A stretch of DNA of 64,000 nucleotides from G016756615 sp035556195 (GCA_035556195.1 DATMFK010000013.1:1-64000), one strand, 5' to 3'. Shown: positions 24,409-33,453, counted from the first letter of the stretch. Notes: generated from the sequence alone by a model not told the origin. Made by a program: numbers and translations.

Positions 24409-25968
24409 TCAGAACAGGCCGAATCGCTTTGGCGGCCCGGCCGGTTCATCGCGCGAGACGCCGGGATCGTCCGGCAGGGGCATGGTCCCCGCGCCGCTCC
24501 GCCCGGCGTCGCCGCCCTGACGTTCCGGTTCGACGTCGACGTGATCGAGGATGGCAAGCTCGGCCGCTTCCGGCATGATCGATGGGCCATCCGGCCGGGG
24601 CTTCGCGGGCGGGGGGGCTTCGGTCGCCGCCGGCAGGGCCGGACGCGGCTCTTCCTCTTCCTGCTCGATCACCTGGCCGAGCCGCTCGACTGGCACGCGC
24701 CACTCGAAGGCGTCGAGCTTGCCCGTCACAGGCGAGCACGGTGCCCAGCGTTCGGACACGTAGCCGTCGGCGACCCAGGCCGGATCGCGCGGTGCCCGGA
24801 CCGCCCTGCCCAGGAGCTGGCGGATGCGTCCCTGGTCGCCGGTCTCGGCTTCCTCCACGTCGGCGAGCAGCAGATAGGCGCTCTCGCGCGGTTCCATGCG
24901 GATCGCCGCCTCGGCCTCTTGGCGCGCCAACGTGAACTCGCCGGCATCGAGGGCGGCGCGCGCCACCGCAAGAGAGGATTCGGCATTGTTCTGGCGCAGC
25001 GACTGCAGCCGCTTGGCCCGTGAGAGCCGATCTTGCGTGGCATCGCCCGGCCGCGCATGGACGTAAGCGTCGGCGACTTCCGGATGCGGCTCGATCTTCC
25101 AGATCGCCTCCAGGATCTTCGAGCCCTTGCGCAGGTCGTTCTGGCGGAAAAGCGCCCGGGCAGCCGTCACTGCGGCCGGCACCAGCGTCGGCGCGAGCCG
25201 GTTGGCCTCGATCGCGGCATTCTTGGCCGCAAGCGGATCGGAATCGAGTATCGCCATGGCCTTGGCCGTGAGCAGCACCGCGCGCCGCCGATTGACGGCG
25301 TCCCGGCCGATCTGGTGCGTGGCCTTTTGCGTGTCGAGCAGCGCCAGCGCACCGTCCCAGTCGCCGGCTTGGGTCTTGTCGCCGAGCGCCACGTCCGAGG
25401 CCCAGGAAAGCTGCGGCGCGATCGCCGCCGCGCGACCCGCATAGTGGCGCGCCACATCGCGGTCGCCCAGGCGCTGGGCCTCGAGATAGAGGCCGCGCAG
25501 CCCGAGCAGGCGCATCTCGGGATCGTCGAGCATCGCCTCGAACCTCTTGCGCGCGCCCTCGTGATCGCCTTCGAGCAGCGACGCCTGCGCGTCCAGCAAC
25601 TGCATCAGCGGTTCCTGGTCGGAACTGATCAGCTTCGCCGCTTCCTTGTTCTTCTTGCGCGCCAGCACGGCGTCGCCGGCGCCAGCCGCGATCATGCCGG
25701 TGGAGAGAGCCTGGTAGCCGCGGTCGCGCTGGCGGACCCGGAAATAGCGCGAAATCCTGTAGGGGCTGGTCCAGATGGCCTTCACCAGCCACCACAGGAT
25801 CATCACCGCCGCCACCACGGCCGTCACCGCGACAGCCGCCACCATGAGCGACACTTCGTAGCGATAGCCCTGGAAGGTGACGACCATGTCTCCAGGCCGG
25901 TCGGCGAGCCAGGCAAAGCCAAGACCGAGACCGAAGACAATCACGAGGAATACGAGAATACGGATCAT
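24409..25968 (-). CDS. hemY: HemY-like membrane-anchored TPR protein
   Basis: The 519-residue product has two N-terminal membrane helices (about 2-20 and 40-62) with FQGYRYEVS between them, then a HemY_N region (SPYRISRYFRVRQRDRGYQALSTGMIAAGAGD) and TPR-like repeats to about residue 370. The tail is proline-rich and likely disordered. This is the proteobacterial HemY associated with late haem synthesis, not the protoporphyrinogen oxidase of the same name in Gram-positives. It follows the Mic60-like gene by 13 bases, in the order hemC-hemD-mic60-hemY. Confidence 0.9.
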   Translation of the reverse strand: MIRILVFLVIVFGLGLGFAWLADRPGDMVVTFQGYRYEVSLMVAAVAVTAVVAAVMILWWLVKAIWTSPYRISRYFRVRQRDRGYQALSTGMIAAGAGDAVLARKKNKEAAKLISSDQEPLMQLLDAQASLLEGDHEGARKRFEAMLDDPEMRLLGLRGLYLEAQRLGDRDVARHYAGRAAAIAPQLSWASDVALGDKTQAGDWDGALALLDTQKATHQIGRDAVNRRRAVLLTAKAMAILDSDPLAAKNAAIEANRLAPTLVPAAVTAARALFRQNDLRKGSKILEAIWKIEPHPEVADAYVHARPGDATQDRLSRAKRLQSLRQNNAESSLAVARAALDAGEFTLARQEAEAAIRMEPRESAYLLLADVEEAETGDQGRIRQLLGRAVRAPRDPAWVADGYVSERWAPCSPVTGKLDAFEWRVPVERLGQVIEQEEEEPRPALPAATEAPPPAKPRPDGPSIMPEAAELAILDHVDVEPERQGGDAGRSGAGTMPLPDDPGVSRDEPAGPPKRFGLF

Positions 25969-25981
25969 CGACTTTGGCCCC

Positions 25982-27379
25982 TCACGCCGGCTTCAACGCG
26001 CCGGCCAGCGCCTTGTCGACGAGTTCCTCGACCTTGAGACGGTCGCGCAAACTGTCGGCGAAGGCGGCTCCGGCCGCCCGCGAGGGTTCCGGCAGCGAAT
26101 CGTATTCGGCAAGCGCCTTGGCGATATCGCCCTGCTTCACCGCCGCTTCGAGGCGGGCAACCTTCTCCGGCACGCCCTCGCCCTCGACGGCGCCGGTCGG
26201 CCGCACCTTCACCAGCGATTTCGCGCTGGCGACAAGCCGGTCGACGATGCCGGCATTCCCGTCGATCGCCTGCGAGGCATCGATCATGGCATTCGCGGCA
26301 GCCGCGGTATCCGCAACGAGATCGGCCCGCGACGGCACCCCCTTCTCGGCGAGCGGACGCAGCTCCGGAAGTTCCGGGGCGTCCGGCGCGACCGCGGCAA
26401 AGGTGTCGAGCTCGGCCGTGAAGGGCCCGCCGCGCTCAAGCGCGGCCTTGAGCCCCGAAGCCGCAATCGCCAGCGCGATCCGCGACTGGCCCGCCTGCTC
26501 GTCGACCTTCGCGGAGATGCCCGCCATCTTCTCCTCGAGCGCCGCAAACCGCGCATCCGCGGCGTCCGATGCAGTCTTGACCGCGGACACGGCTTCTTCC
26601 ACGGAAGCGATCTTCTGGTTCAACGCGTCCAGAGCCTCCGATCCGCCACCGTCGCGCAACGCGGCGATCGCGCTCTCCAGCTCCTTGACCCTCTGGTCGA
26701 GGGCCTGCACCGCGGCACCGTCTCCGGCGCCGCCGGAAGAAGCAGCACCGCGCAGGCTCGCAAGATCCGACTCGACCTTGTCCAGCGAAGCCGCGAGCCC
26801 GTCGACCCGCGCGTTGGAATCGGACAGCACCTTGCGAAGGCCTTCCGCGTCGGCAAGGCCCGCGCTGTCCTTCAGCCCGCCGATCTCCTGCCGCAGCACG
26901 CCGATCTCGGTGCGCAGGCTGTTCGTCTCCGGATTTCCCGGAGCGGGCACAAACCCGGCATATTGCAGCGCGCCCGCGCCAAGAAGAGCGATCAGCCCGC
27001 CGACAAGCCCCGCGAGCAGTCCGCGCCCGGCACCGCGGGGTTCGTCCTGCTCAAAGTCGGTCGGTTCGCTCGCCGAGCGACCGAATGCGCCGGCTTGGTG
27101 CGGCTCGGAGCCGATCTTTGCAGCGAGTTCCTCGTCCAGCGACTTGTCACCCTCCGGTTCCCTCCGTTCCGCCGGAGCCTCGCGAGACGGTTCGTCGGCG
27201 GCAGCCGGGGCTTCGGCGGCAGCAGGAGCTTCGGCGACGTTTGCACCGTCCTCGGCGGCTGATTCCTTCACGGCATCCGGCTTCGGCTCTTCGATTCGGG
27301 AGACCTCCTCCGGCCCGAGATCGATCGTCACCGGATCCCTGAGGACCTTGGAATGCCGCGTCTTCGGGGTCTTCACCAT
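25982..27379 (-). CDS. Bacterial Mic60/mitofilin-like inner-membrane protein
   Basis: The 465-residue protein has an acidic, Ala/Pro/Glu-rich cytoplasmic N-terminus (about 1-118) and one membrane helix (RGLLAGLVGGLIALLGAGAL, about 120-140). A long predicted coiled coil covers about 150-300 (repeated VDGLAASLDKVESDLASL-like heptads). A C-terminal helical domain of the mitofilin type completes it. Alphaproteobacterial homologues are related to mitochondrial Mic60, which shapes cristae, and usually sit next to hemY, as here. The ATG at 27379 is preferred to a TTG one codon upstream. It lies between hemD and hemY in one operon. Confidence 0.85.
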   Translation of the reverse strand: MVKTPKTRHSKVLRDPVTIDLGPEEVSRIEEPKPDAVKESAAEDGANVAEAPAAAEAPAAADEPSREAPAERREPEGDKSLDEELAAKIGSEPHQAGAFGRSASEPTDFEQDEPRGAGRGLLAGLVGGLIALLGAGALQYAGFVPAPGNPETNSLRTEIGVLRQEIGGLKDSAGLADAEGLRKVLSDSNARVDGLAASLDKVESDLASLRGAASSGGAGDGAAVQALDQRVKELESAIAALRDGGGSEALDALNQKIASVEEAVSAVKTASDAADARFAALEEKMAGISAKVDEQAGQSRIALAIAASGLKAALERGGPFTAELDTFAAVAPDAPELPELRPLAEKGVPSRADLVADTAAAANAMIDASQAIDGNAGIVDRLVASAKSLVKVRPTGAVEGEGVPEKVARLEAAVKQGDIAKALAEYDSLPEPSRAAGAAFADSLRDRLKVEELVDKALAGALKPA

Positions 27380-27467
27380 CAACCAGAGCTCCGATCTGCC
27401 GTTGGCGGAACCGCACCGGCCCCGCGCCTTGCTCTATAATATCAACCTCGGCCGAAAAGAGGCGGGG

Positions 27468-28205
27468 TCAAGTGCACGCTTCCAGGCGCCGGCGCAGCAG
27501 TGCCAGCAATTCCGCCTCTTCCGGTGCCGACGCCGAGAAGATTCTTTCCTGTGAAATCCCGGACAGTGCCCCTCCGATCCGTGGAGAGAGGCAAAAAAAG
27601 AGGGTCCGAGCGAACAGAGGCGCGATCCGAGGCAATGCCGCGAGCTCGGCGAGCCGGGAAGCGGCCCTGGCGGAATGAACAAGGGCAGCGTCCGGAGCAC
27701 CGTCGCGAATCGCGGAAAGAATGGTTTCGGGCGCGTAAGCGATCGCCGGCGCGTCGTAGATTTCAAGTTCGGTGATCGCAATGCGGCCCGCGCGCAATCC
27801 CTGCTCCAGCCCGCCGACCCGCACGCGGCCGCACAGATGGAGCACATGGGCTCCGGCGCGCAGGGCGCCGAGCATGATCGGCACAAGGCCCGCCGCATCG
27901 CCTGGCCCCGCCGTCACCGCCGTGAAGCCCGCCTCGCGCGCTGCCGTGGCCGTCGCGCCGCCCACGGCGAAGCACGTCTTGTCCTGGAACGCGGCGATCA
28001 ATTCGCGGGGCGCGTGACGCAGCGCATTGGCGCTGGTCACGGCAACCGCATCGATGCCCGCTGGAGACGGGATCTGCGCGATCGGCAGTGCGCTGATCTC
28101 GGTCAGAGGCAGCACGATGGGCTCGTAACCCAGGCCTCGCAACCGGTCCGCCGTCTCGGCGGCGCCGGGTTGCGGCCGCGTGACGAGAACGTGCCTCACG
28201 ACCAT
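27468..28205 (-). CDS. hemD: Uroporphyrinogen-III synthase
   Basis: The 245-residue enzyme closes and inverts ring D of hydroxymethylbilane in tetrapyrrole synthesis. Family marks are the first strand VLVTRPQPGAAETADRLRGLG, VTSANALRH, the central AVGGATATAAREAGF and HSARAASRLAEL near the end. The start is uncertain by two codons. ATG at 28205 overlaps hemC by ten bases. GTG at 28199 makes a GTGA overlap and gives an N-terminus more like homologues. It is translationally coupled to hemC and followed by the Mic60-like gene. Confidence 0.92.
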   Translation of the reverse strand: MVVRHVLVTRPQPGAAETADRLRGLGYEPIVLPLTEISALPIAQIPSPAGIDAVAVTSANALRHAPRELIAAFQDKTCFAVGGATATAAREAGFTAVTAGPGDAAGLVPIMLGALRAGAHVLHLCGRVRVGGLEQGLRAGRIAITELEIYDAPAIAYAPETILSAIRDGAPDAALVHSARAASRLAELAALPRIAPLFARTLFFCLSPRIGGALSGISQERIFSASAPEEAELLALLRRRLEACT

Positions 28206-29125
28206 CCGTCGAAGAAGCTGGCGCCCGCCTTTGCCCGTACCGCCTCGCCTGCCCGGCGACCGATCGCCTCGGCGTCCGAAGCGGCTCCCTCCCCCGACGC
28301 TTCGTGCGCTTCGCGCCCGTCCGGGGTCAGGATCAGGCCGTTGAAGGAGATCCGGCCCGCATCGACCGTGGCATGGCCGGCGATCGGCGTGCGGCAGGAG
28401 CCGTCGAGCGCCGCGAGGAATGCGCGCTCGCAGGCGAGCGCCACATTGGTCGGCTGGTGGTCGATCGCCGCCATGATCGCATCGGTGGCGACATCGCCGA
28501 TCCGCGATTCCACGCAGATCGCGCCCTGACCCGGCGCCGGCGGGAAAAGGTCGAGCGGCAGGAGCTCGGTGATGACACGGTCGAGGTTCAGCCGGCGCAG
28601 GCCGGCATTGGCGAGGAGCGTTCCCGCCACCACGCCCTCGTCGAGCTTGCGCAGGCGGGTCTGCACGTTGCCGCGGAAGGTCACGACCTGGAGATCCGGC
28701 CGCAGGCGGCGGATCAGCGCCTGGCGGCGTAGGGACGAGGAGCCCACCGTCGCGCCCTGCGGAAGGTCCATGAGGCGGGGCGCGGCGCGGCCGATGAAGC
28801 CGTCGCGCACGTCCTCGCGCGGCAGGAAGGCTGAAAGATGCAGGCCGTCGGGCAGCACGGTCGGCATGTCCTTGGAGGAATGCACGGCGATGTCGACGCG
28901 CCCGTCGAGCAGCGCCTCCTCGAGCTCCTTGGTGAACAGGCCCTTGCCGCCGGCCTCCGACAACGGCCGATCCTGGATCCTGTCCCCGGTGGTGGCGATC
29001 GGCACGATGGCGAAGGCCTCTTCCGGCAGACCGTGCGCCTCCATCAGGCGGGCTCGCGTCTCGGTCGCCTGCGCCAGGGCGAGAGCGCTGCCCCTTGTGC
29101 CGATCTTCAAGACGGTTGTTTGCAT
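28196..29125 (-). CDS. hemC: Porphobilinogen deaminase (hydroxymethylbilane synthase)
   Basis: The 309-residue enzyme polymerises four porphobilinogens to hydroxymethylbilane. It shows the catalytic Asp86 in HSSKDMPT, the arginine-rich cofactor-binding segments (VGSSSLRRQA, FRGNVQTRLRKL) and Cys244 in DGSCRTPIAG, which carries the dipyrromethane cofactor. The N-terminus KIGTRGSALALAQA is canonical. It heads the hemC-hemD-mic60-hemY operon and is divergent from tsaD across a 131-base promoter region. Confidence 0.97.
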   Translation of the reverse strand: MQTTVLKIGTRGSALALAQATETRARLMEAHGLPEEAFAIVPIATTGDRIQDRPLSEAGGKGLFTKELEEALLDGRVDIAVHSSKDMPTVLPDGLHLSAFLPREDVRDGFIGRAAPRLMDLPQGATVGSSSLRRQALIRRLRPDLQVVTFRGNVQTRLRKLDEGVVAGTLLANAGLRRLNLDRVITELLPLDLFPPAPGQGAICVESRIGDVATDAIMAAIDHQPTNVALACERAFLAALDGSCRTPIAGHATVDAGRISFNGLILTPDGREAHEASGEGAASDAEAIGRRAGEAVRAKAGASFFDGWS

Positions 29126-29256
29126 TGCTCGGTCCGTGTTAACCCGCGCCGGCGGGCATGTTGCCCGGAACTCCTAGAGCATTTTGCCGCCGAGTGAAAT
29201 CACTTGGCGCCGCACAAATGCCGCAGGGAAAGAGTGAAAGGCCGGCCCGGCAAATC

Positions 29257-30378
29257 ATGGATCGGAACGGAGCGACAATACGCGTCCTCGGCATCGAGAC
29301 AAGCTGCGACGAGACCGCCGCGGCCGTCGTCGCCTGCCCTGACGGCGACAGTCCGGAGATCTTGTCCCCCCAGATTCTTTCCAACGTCGTCCTGAGCCAG
29401 ATCGACGAGCACGCTGCCTTCGGTGGCGTGGTTCCGGAGATCGCCGCGCGCGCCCATGTCGAGGCGCTCGATGGCGTGATCGAAGCGGCGCTGGCGGATG
29501 CCGGGGTTTCGCTGGATGAAGTGGACGCCGTGGCGGCCACGGCAGGCCCCGGCCTGATCGGCGGTTTGATCGTCGGGCTCATGACGGCGAAGGCGATCGC
29601 CGCCGCGGCGGGCAAGCCGCTGATCGCGATCAACCATCTCGAGGGCCACGCCTTGACCGGCCGGCTCACCGATGGCCTCGCTTTCCCCTATCTCCTGCTG
29701 CTCGTCTCCGGCGGCCACACGCAGATCGTCCTGGTGCGCGGCGTCGGCGACTATGAGCGCTGGGCGACCACCATCGACGACGCGCTGGGCGAGGCCTTCG
29801 ACAAGACGGCCAAGCTGATCGGCCTGCCCTATCCCGGCGGTCCCAATGTCGAGAAGGCGGCCGGGGACGGCGACCCCAGGCGCTTCGCCTTCCCGCGCCC
29901 GCTGAAGGGCGAGGCGCGGCCGGACTTCTCCTTCTCCGGCCTGAAGACGGCGGTGCGCCAGGCGGCCACCGCGATCGCGCCGCTCTCCGACAAGGATGTC
30001 GCCGACATTTCGGCCTCCTTCCAGGCGGCGATCGCGGAGACGCTGGTCGATCGCGTCTCGCGCAGCCTCGAACGGTTTCGCCGGGAGCAGCCCGGGGTGG
30101 CGGAGCCCGTTCTTGTCGTCGCTGGAGGCGTCGCCGCCAACCGGGCGATCCGGGCCGCCCTTGAGGCCACATGCAAGGGGCACGGCTTTCGCTTCGTCGC
30201 GCCGCCCCATGTGCTGTGCACCGACAACGCCGCGATGATCGCCTGGGCCGGCATCGAGCGCATCCGCGCCGGCATCGACGAGCCCGACGCCATGACGCTG
30301 GCGCCGCGTTCGCGATGGCCGCTCGACGCATCGTCCGCGCCTTTGATCGGCTCCGGCCGGCGAGGAGCCAAGGCATGA
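29257..30378 (+). CDS. tsaD: tRNA N6-adenosine threonylcarbamoyltransferase
   Basis: TsaD transfers the threonylcarbamoyl group to A37 of ANN-decoding tRNAs. The 373 residues show LGIETSCDET at the start, the iron-binding His127 and His131 in INHLEGHALTGRL, the nucleotide motif LLLVSGGHTQ, and GGVAANRAIR. The ATG at 29257 (MDRNGATIRVLGIETS) gives normal length; the 99 upstream in-frame bases overlap a repeat-like palindrome and look non-coding. The stop overlaps gpsA as ATGA. Confidence 0.96.
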   Translation: MDRNGATIRVLGIETSCDETAAAVVACPDGDSPEILSPQILSNVVLSQIDEHAAFGGVVPEIAARAHVEALDGVIEAALADAGVSLDEVDAVAATAGPGLIGGLIVGLMTAKAIAAAAGKPLIAINHLEGHALTGRLTDGLAFPYLLLLVSGGHTQIVLVRGVGDYERWATTIDDALGEAFDKTAKLIGLPYPGGPNVEKAAGDGDPRRFAFPRPLKGEARPDFSFSGLKTAVRQAATAIAPLSDKDVADISASFQAAIAETLVDRVSRSLERFRREQPGVAEPVLVVAGGVAANRAIRAALEATCKGHGFRFVAPPHVLCTDNAAMIAWAGIERIRAGIDEPDAMTLAPRSRWPLDASSAPLIGSGRRGAKA

Positions 30379-31361
30379 TCCCCTCCCGCTTCACCATTCT
30401 GGGCGGCGGCGCCTGGGGGACGGCGCTTGCCATGGTGGCCAGAAGCGCCGGCCACGACGTGCGGCTCTGGGCGCGCGATGCCGAGACGGTCGAGGCCATC
30501 CGCATGCGCGGCGAAAACCCGCGCTACCTGCCCGGAATCGCCATCGATCCGGCCATCAACCCGACGACCGACGCGGCCGAAGCTCTCGAGGGTGCCCGGC
30601 ACGTGCTGCTGGTCGTGCCGGCGCAAACCTTGCGCGGCGTGCTCGAAGCGGTGGGGCCGCTCATCCCGAAATCCGCCACGCTCGTGCTCTGCGCCAAGGG
30701 TATCGAGCGCTCCAGCGGGAGGTTGCTCTCCACCATCGTCACCGACATTCTGCCCGAACATTCCGTGGCCGCACTTTCCGGCCCGAGCTTCGCCACCGAC
30801 GTGGCGCGCGGGTTGCCGACGGCCGTGGCCGTCGCTTCGACCGCCGGCGAACGTGCGGCCGGGCTGGCCGCGCTTCTGTCGACCCAGAGCTTTCGTTGCT
30901 ATTCGACCGACGATCTCGCCGGGGTCGAGGTGGGAGGCGCGCTGAAGAACGTGCTCGCCATTGCCGCCGGCACGGTGGCCGGGGCGAAGCTCGGCGCCAG
31001 TGCCCAGGCCGCCATGGTGACGCGCGGCTTCGTGGAGCTGCGCCGCTTCGCCGCTACTTTCGGGGCGCGGCCGGAGACCATGATGGGCCTGTCCGGCCTC
31101 GGCGACCTGATCCTCACCTGCGGGTCCGCGCAGTCCCGCAACTTCGCCTTCGGCCTTGCGCTGGGGCGTGGCGACAAGCTCGACGGCCTGCCGCTCGCCG
31201 AGGGCGTGCCGACGGCTTCGATAGCCGCCAGGCTGGCGCGCGAGAAGGGCATCCCCGCACCCATCATCACCGCCGTCGACCAGTTGCTCGACGGTGCGAT
31301 CACGATTTCCGAAGCCGTGTCCAATCTGATGTCCCGGCCGCTGCGAGCCGAAGACGAATAG
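30375..31361 (+). CDS. gpsA: Glycerol-3-phosphate dehydrogenase [NAD(P)+]
   Basis: The 328-residue enzyme reduces dihydroxyacetone phosphate to sn-glycerol 3-phosphate for phospholipid synthesis. It has the Rossmann motif LGGGAWGTALA at residues 8-18, CAKGIE, SGPSFA, and the active-site Lys in VGGALKNVLAIAAG. GLSGLGDLILTC follows, typical of GpsA. It is coupled to tsaD by a four-base overlap and followed 12 bases later by the yciI-like gene. Confidence 0.97.
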   Translation: MIPSRFTILGGGAWGTALAMVARSAGHDVRLWARDAETVEAIRMRGENPRYLPGIAIDPAINPTTDAAEALEGARHVLLVVPAQTLRGVLEAVGPLIPKSATLVLCAKGIERSSGRLLSTIVTDILPEHSVAALSGPSFATDVARGLPTAVAVASTAGERAAGLAALLSTQSFRCYSTDDLAGVEVGGALKNVLAIAAGTVAGAKLGASAQAAMVTRGFVELRRFAATFGARPETMMGLSGLGDLILTCGSAQSRNFAFGLALGRGDKLDGLPLAEGVPTASIAARLAREKGIPAPIITAVDQLLDGAITISEAVSNLMSRPLRAEDE

Positions 31362-31373
31362 GAGGAGAGAGAG

Positions 31374-31670
31374 ATGCTTTTTGCGCTGATCTGCAACGAC
31401 AAGCCCGGCCACCTGCAAGTACGACTCGACACGCGGCCCGCGCATGTCGCGTTTCTCGAGGGGCTCAACGCCGAGGGCACGCTCAAATTCGCCGGCCCCT
31501 TCCTCGGCGAGGACGGCAAGCCGAACGGCAGTCTGGTCGTGCTCGATGTCGCCGACGCGGCGGCAGCCAAGGCGCTCGGCGAGCAGGATCCCTATGCCAA
31601 GGCCGGCCTGTTCGAGAAGGTCGAGATCCGCGCCTGGAACTGGGTTTTCAACAATCCGGCGAACGCATAG
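31374..31670 (+). CDS. YciI-family protein
   Basis: The 98-residue dimeric alpha-beta barrel protein starts MLFALICNDKPGHLQVR, followed by RPAHVAFLEGL with the conserved His and GPFLGEDGKPNGSLVVLDV. Members bind small ligands or act as minor dehydratases. No specific reaction can be assigned. A GGAGGAGAGAGAG ribosome site precedes the ATG. Conserved in rhizobia directly after gpsA, it probably shares the tsaD-gpsA transcript. Confidence 0.88.
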   Translation: MLFALICNDKPGHLQVRLDTRPAHVAFLEGLNAEGTLKFAGPFLGEDGKPNGSLVVLDVADAAAAKALGEQDPYAKAGLFEKVEIRAWNWVFNNPANA

Positions 31671-31700
31671 CTTTTGCGCGAAGCGCATTCGGGGACCGAC

Positions 31701-32126
31701 ATGAACTATTGGCTGTTCAAATCCGAACCCTCCGTCTTCTCCTTCGGAGACCTCAAGGCCAAGGGCAAGGCCGGCGCGGAGTGGGACGGCGTGCGCAACT
31801 ACGCCGCGCGCAACAATATGCGCGCCATGAAGATCGGCGATCTCGGCTTCTTCTATCATTCGAATGAAGGCCTCGACGTCGTCGGCATTGCCGAGGTCTG
31901 CAAGCTGGCGCATCCCGATTCCACCACGGACGACCCGCGCTGGGAATGCGTCGACATCCGCGCCGTGCGCGACGTGCCGAACCCGCCGACCCTGCAGGAC
32001 ATCAAGGCCAATCCCAAGCTTTCCGAGATGGCGCTCGTCCGCCTGGGCCGCCTCTCCGTCCAGCCGGTGACGCCGGAGGAATGGAAGGAAGTCTGCCGCA
32101 TGGGCGGGGTCGATCCGATACCTTGA
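31701..32126 (+). CDS. EVE-domain protein
   Basis: The 141-residue EVE domain is part of the PUA/ASCH/YTH-like superfamily. It starts NYWLFKSEPSVFSF and has WDGVRNYAARNNMR and GDLGFFYHSNEG, the usual ligand-pocket segments. EVE domains are thought to bind modified bases in DNA or RNA. This single-domain form is widespread in proteobacteria next to core genes. ATG at 31701 matches the family start. It is 30 bases after the yciI-like gene in the same operon. Confidence 0.9.
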   Translation: MNYWLFKSEPSVFSFGDLKAKGKAGAEWDGVRNYAARNNMRAMKIGDLGFFYHSNEGLDVVGIAEVCKLAHPDSTTDDPRWECVDIRAVRDVPNPPTLQDIKANPKLSEMALVRLGRLSVQPVTPEEWKEVCRMGGVDPIP

Positions 32127-32203
32127 AAACAGTGGCGCGCTACGCTGCCCCCCCTCCGTCCTGAGGGGCGCCACAGGGCGCCAGCTTTTCCAGGCCGCGC
32201 ATA

Positions 32204-32857
32204 ATGACCCTCGCGCCCGACCGTTTCGAGCCCTTCGTCCGCGCCAACACCGCGCTTTGCCAGCCCCCGCACGTGCCCGAAATCCGCCTCCATTTGGCCG
32301 ACGAGGCGCACGACCTCTGGCTCAAGACGGAGGAAGAGCTGGCCGAGATCGGCCTGCCGCCTCCATTCTGGGCCTTCGCCTGGGCCGGCGGGCAGGGTCT
32401 TGCGCGCTATGTCCTCGATCATCCCGCCAGCGTGGAAGGGCTCGCCGTGCTCGATTTCGCGGCCGGCTCCGGCCTGGTCGGCATCGCTGCATCGAAAGCC
32501 GGCGCGGCCGAGGTGCTGTGCGCCGACATCGATCCATTCTGCAGGGCGGCGATCCGGCTGAATGCCGAAGCAAACGGGGTCCGGCCTGAATTCACCGCCG
32601 ATGACCTTGTCGACCAGGACCGTGGCTGGGACGTGGTCCTGGCCGGCGATGTCTTCTACGACCAGACTTTCGCCGCACGCCTCGTGCCCTGGTTCGAGAC
32701 GCTCGCCGCGCGCGGCGCCCTCGTTCTGGTCGGGGACCCCGGCCGCTCCTACCTGCCGAAGGACAGGCTCGAGCGGCTTGCCGTCTACCAGGTGCCGGTG
32801 ACACGGGTCCTGGAGGACTCCGAGGTCAAGAAAACGACCGTGTGGCGGTTCCGATAG
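32204..32857 (+). CDS. Class I methyltransferase, ETF-beta lysine methyltransferase-like
   Basis: The 217-residue SAM-dependent methyltransferase has motif I VLDFAAGSGLVGIAA, an acidic loop CADIDPF, and AGDVFYDQTFA, the post-motif position typical of the METTL20 (ETFBKMT) group. The N-terminal PPFWAFAWAGGQGLARYVL is also shared. A homologue in Agrobacterium is reported to methylate lysines on the electron-transfer flavoprotein beta subunit. The same role here is inferred by family. It lies 78 bases after the EVE gene and is the last gene of the tsaD operon. Confidence 0.85.
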   Translation: MTLAPDRFEPFVRANTALCQPPHVPEIRLHLADEAHDLWLKTEEELAEIGLPPPFWAFAWAGGQGLARYVLDHPASVEGLAVLDFAAGSGLVGIAASKAGAAEVLCADIDPFCRAAIRLNAEANGVRPEFTADDLVDQDRGWDVVLAGDVFYDQTFAARLVPWFETLAARGALVLVGDPGRSYLPKDRLERLAVYQVPVTRVLEDSEVKKTTVWRFR

Positions 32858-32866
32858 AGCGGCATC

Positions 32867-33373
32867 TTACCGCAACACCCTGAGCCTCGTTCGTGGCGAC
32901 AGTCGCGGCAGGAGTCGGGCCATGACCGTATGGGTGACGGCCACGCAGCCCTGTGTCGGCGTGAAGCCCGGTCGCGCCAGATGGAAGAAGATCGCGCTCC
33001 CCCGCCCCCGCCGGCGCGGACGGATGTTCCAATCGAGGACGATCACCGCGTCGTAGAGATTGTCGTCGCGCTTCATGCACTCGTGGCTCGCGCCATAGGG
33101 GATTTCGACCGGGCGGTTGTAGTTGCGATCGTCCGGCACCTCGCACCAGCCGAGCTTCGGCGAGATCGCGGTCAGCGGAAGCGGGCTGCGCGCCACGAAT
33201 CGTCCACGTCGGAAATAGCCGGAAAGGAGCCGCATCGAAGCCAGCGGGGTTGCCCCGTCGCCCTCCCGCTTGTTGGCGGAAATGCCGCCCCGGCCAAGTG
33301 CGCAGGGAAACACGGTGCCGGCGACGTTCATCAAGCCCTGGGACGGGGTGCCAGGCCGGGCCCGCACGGTCAA
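32867..33373 (-). CDS. L,D-transpeptidase (YkuD family)
   Basis: This YkuD-type enzyme carries the active-site motif FHLARPGFTPTQGCVAV with the catalytic Cys after TQG. Upstream are GATPLASMRLLSGYFRR, GWCEVPDDRNYNRPV and SHECMKRDDNLYDAVIVLDWN. This short form is common in rhizobia. Its exact substrate is not known, but the family cross-links or modifies peptidoglycan. No clear signal peptide is seen. The start is uncertain: TTG at 33373 (or GTG at 33367) fits the homologous N-terminus TVRARPG. An ATG at 33571 would overlap the divergent regulator gene. Confidence 0.75.
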   Translation of the reverse strand: MTVRARPGTPSQGLMNVAGTVFPCALGRGGISANKREGDGATPLASMRLLSGYFRRGRFVARSPLPLTAISPKLGWCEVPDDRNYNRPVEIPYGASHECMKRDDNLYDAVIVLDWNIRPRRRGRGSAIFFHLARPGFTPTQGCVAVTHTVMARLLPRLSPRTRLRVLR

Positions 33374-33428
33374 GCTGGTGAAAGGACTGCCGATTTTTCG
33401 GTCCGCCCAATTGCGCTCACTTTTTTTT

Positions 33429-33453
33429 GAATATGATCTATTCGAGTATGATC
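33429..33453. promoter_or_regulatory. Direct repeat upstream of the CenR-like regulator
   Basis: GAATATGATC (33429-33438) and GAGTATGATC (33444-33453) repeat with a 15-base period, right after a run of eight T. They lie about 100 bases before the regulator ATG and upstream of the divergent transpeptidase. Paired direct repeats of this kind suit OmpR-type regulators. Autoregulation is only a suggestion. Confidence 0.3.

Noticed and set aside
29158..29256. Longer N-terminus for TsaD
   Set aside because: The extra 33 codons overlap a palindromic stretch and the divergent hemC promoter, and TsaD proteins start near the ATG at 29257.
33411..33440. T-run at 33419-33428 as a terminator
   Set aside because: No stable GC hairpin directly precedes the T-run on the plus strand, and no plus-strand transcript is expected to end there.
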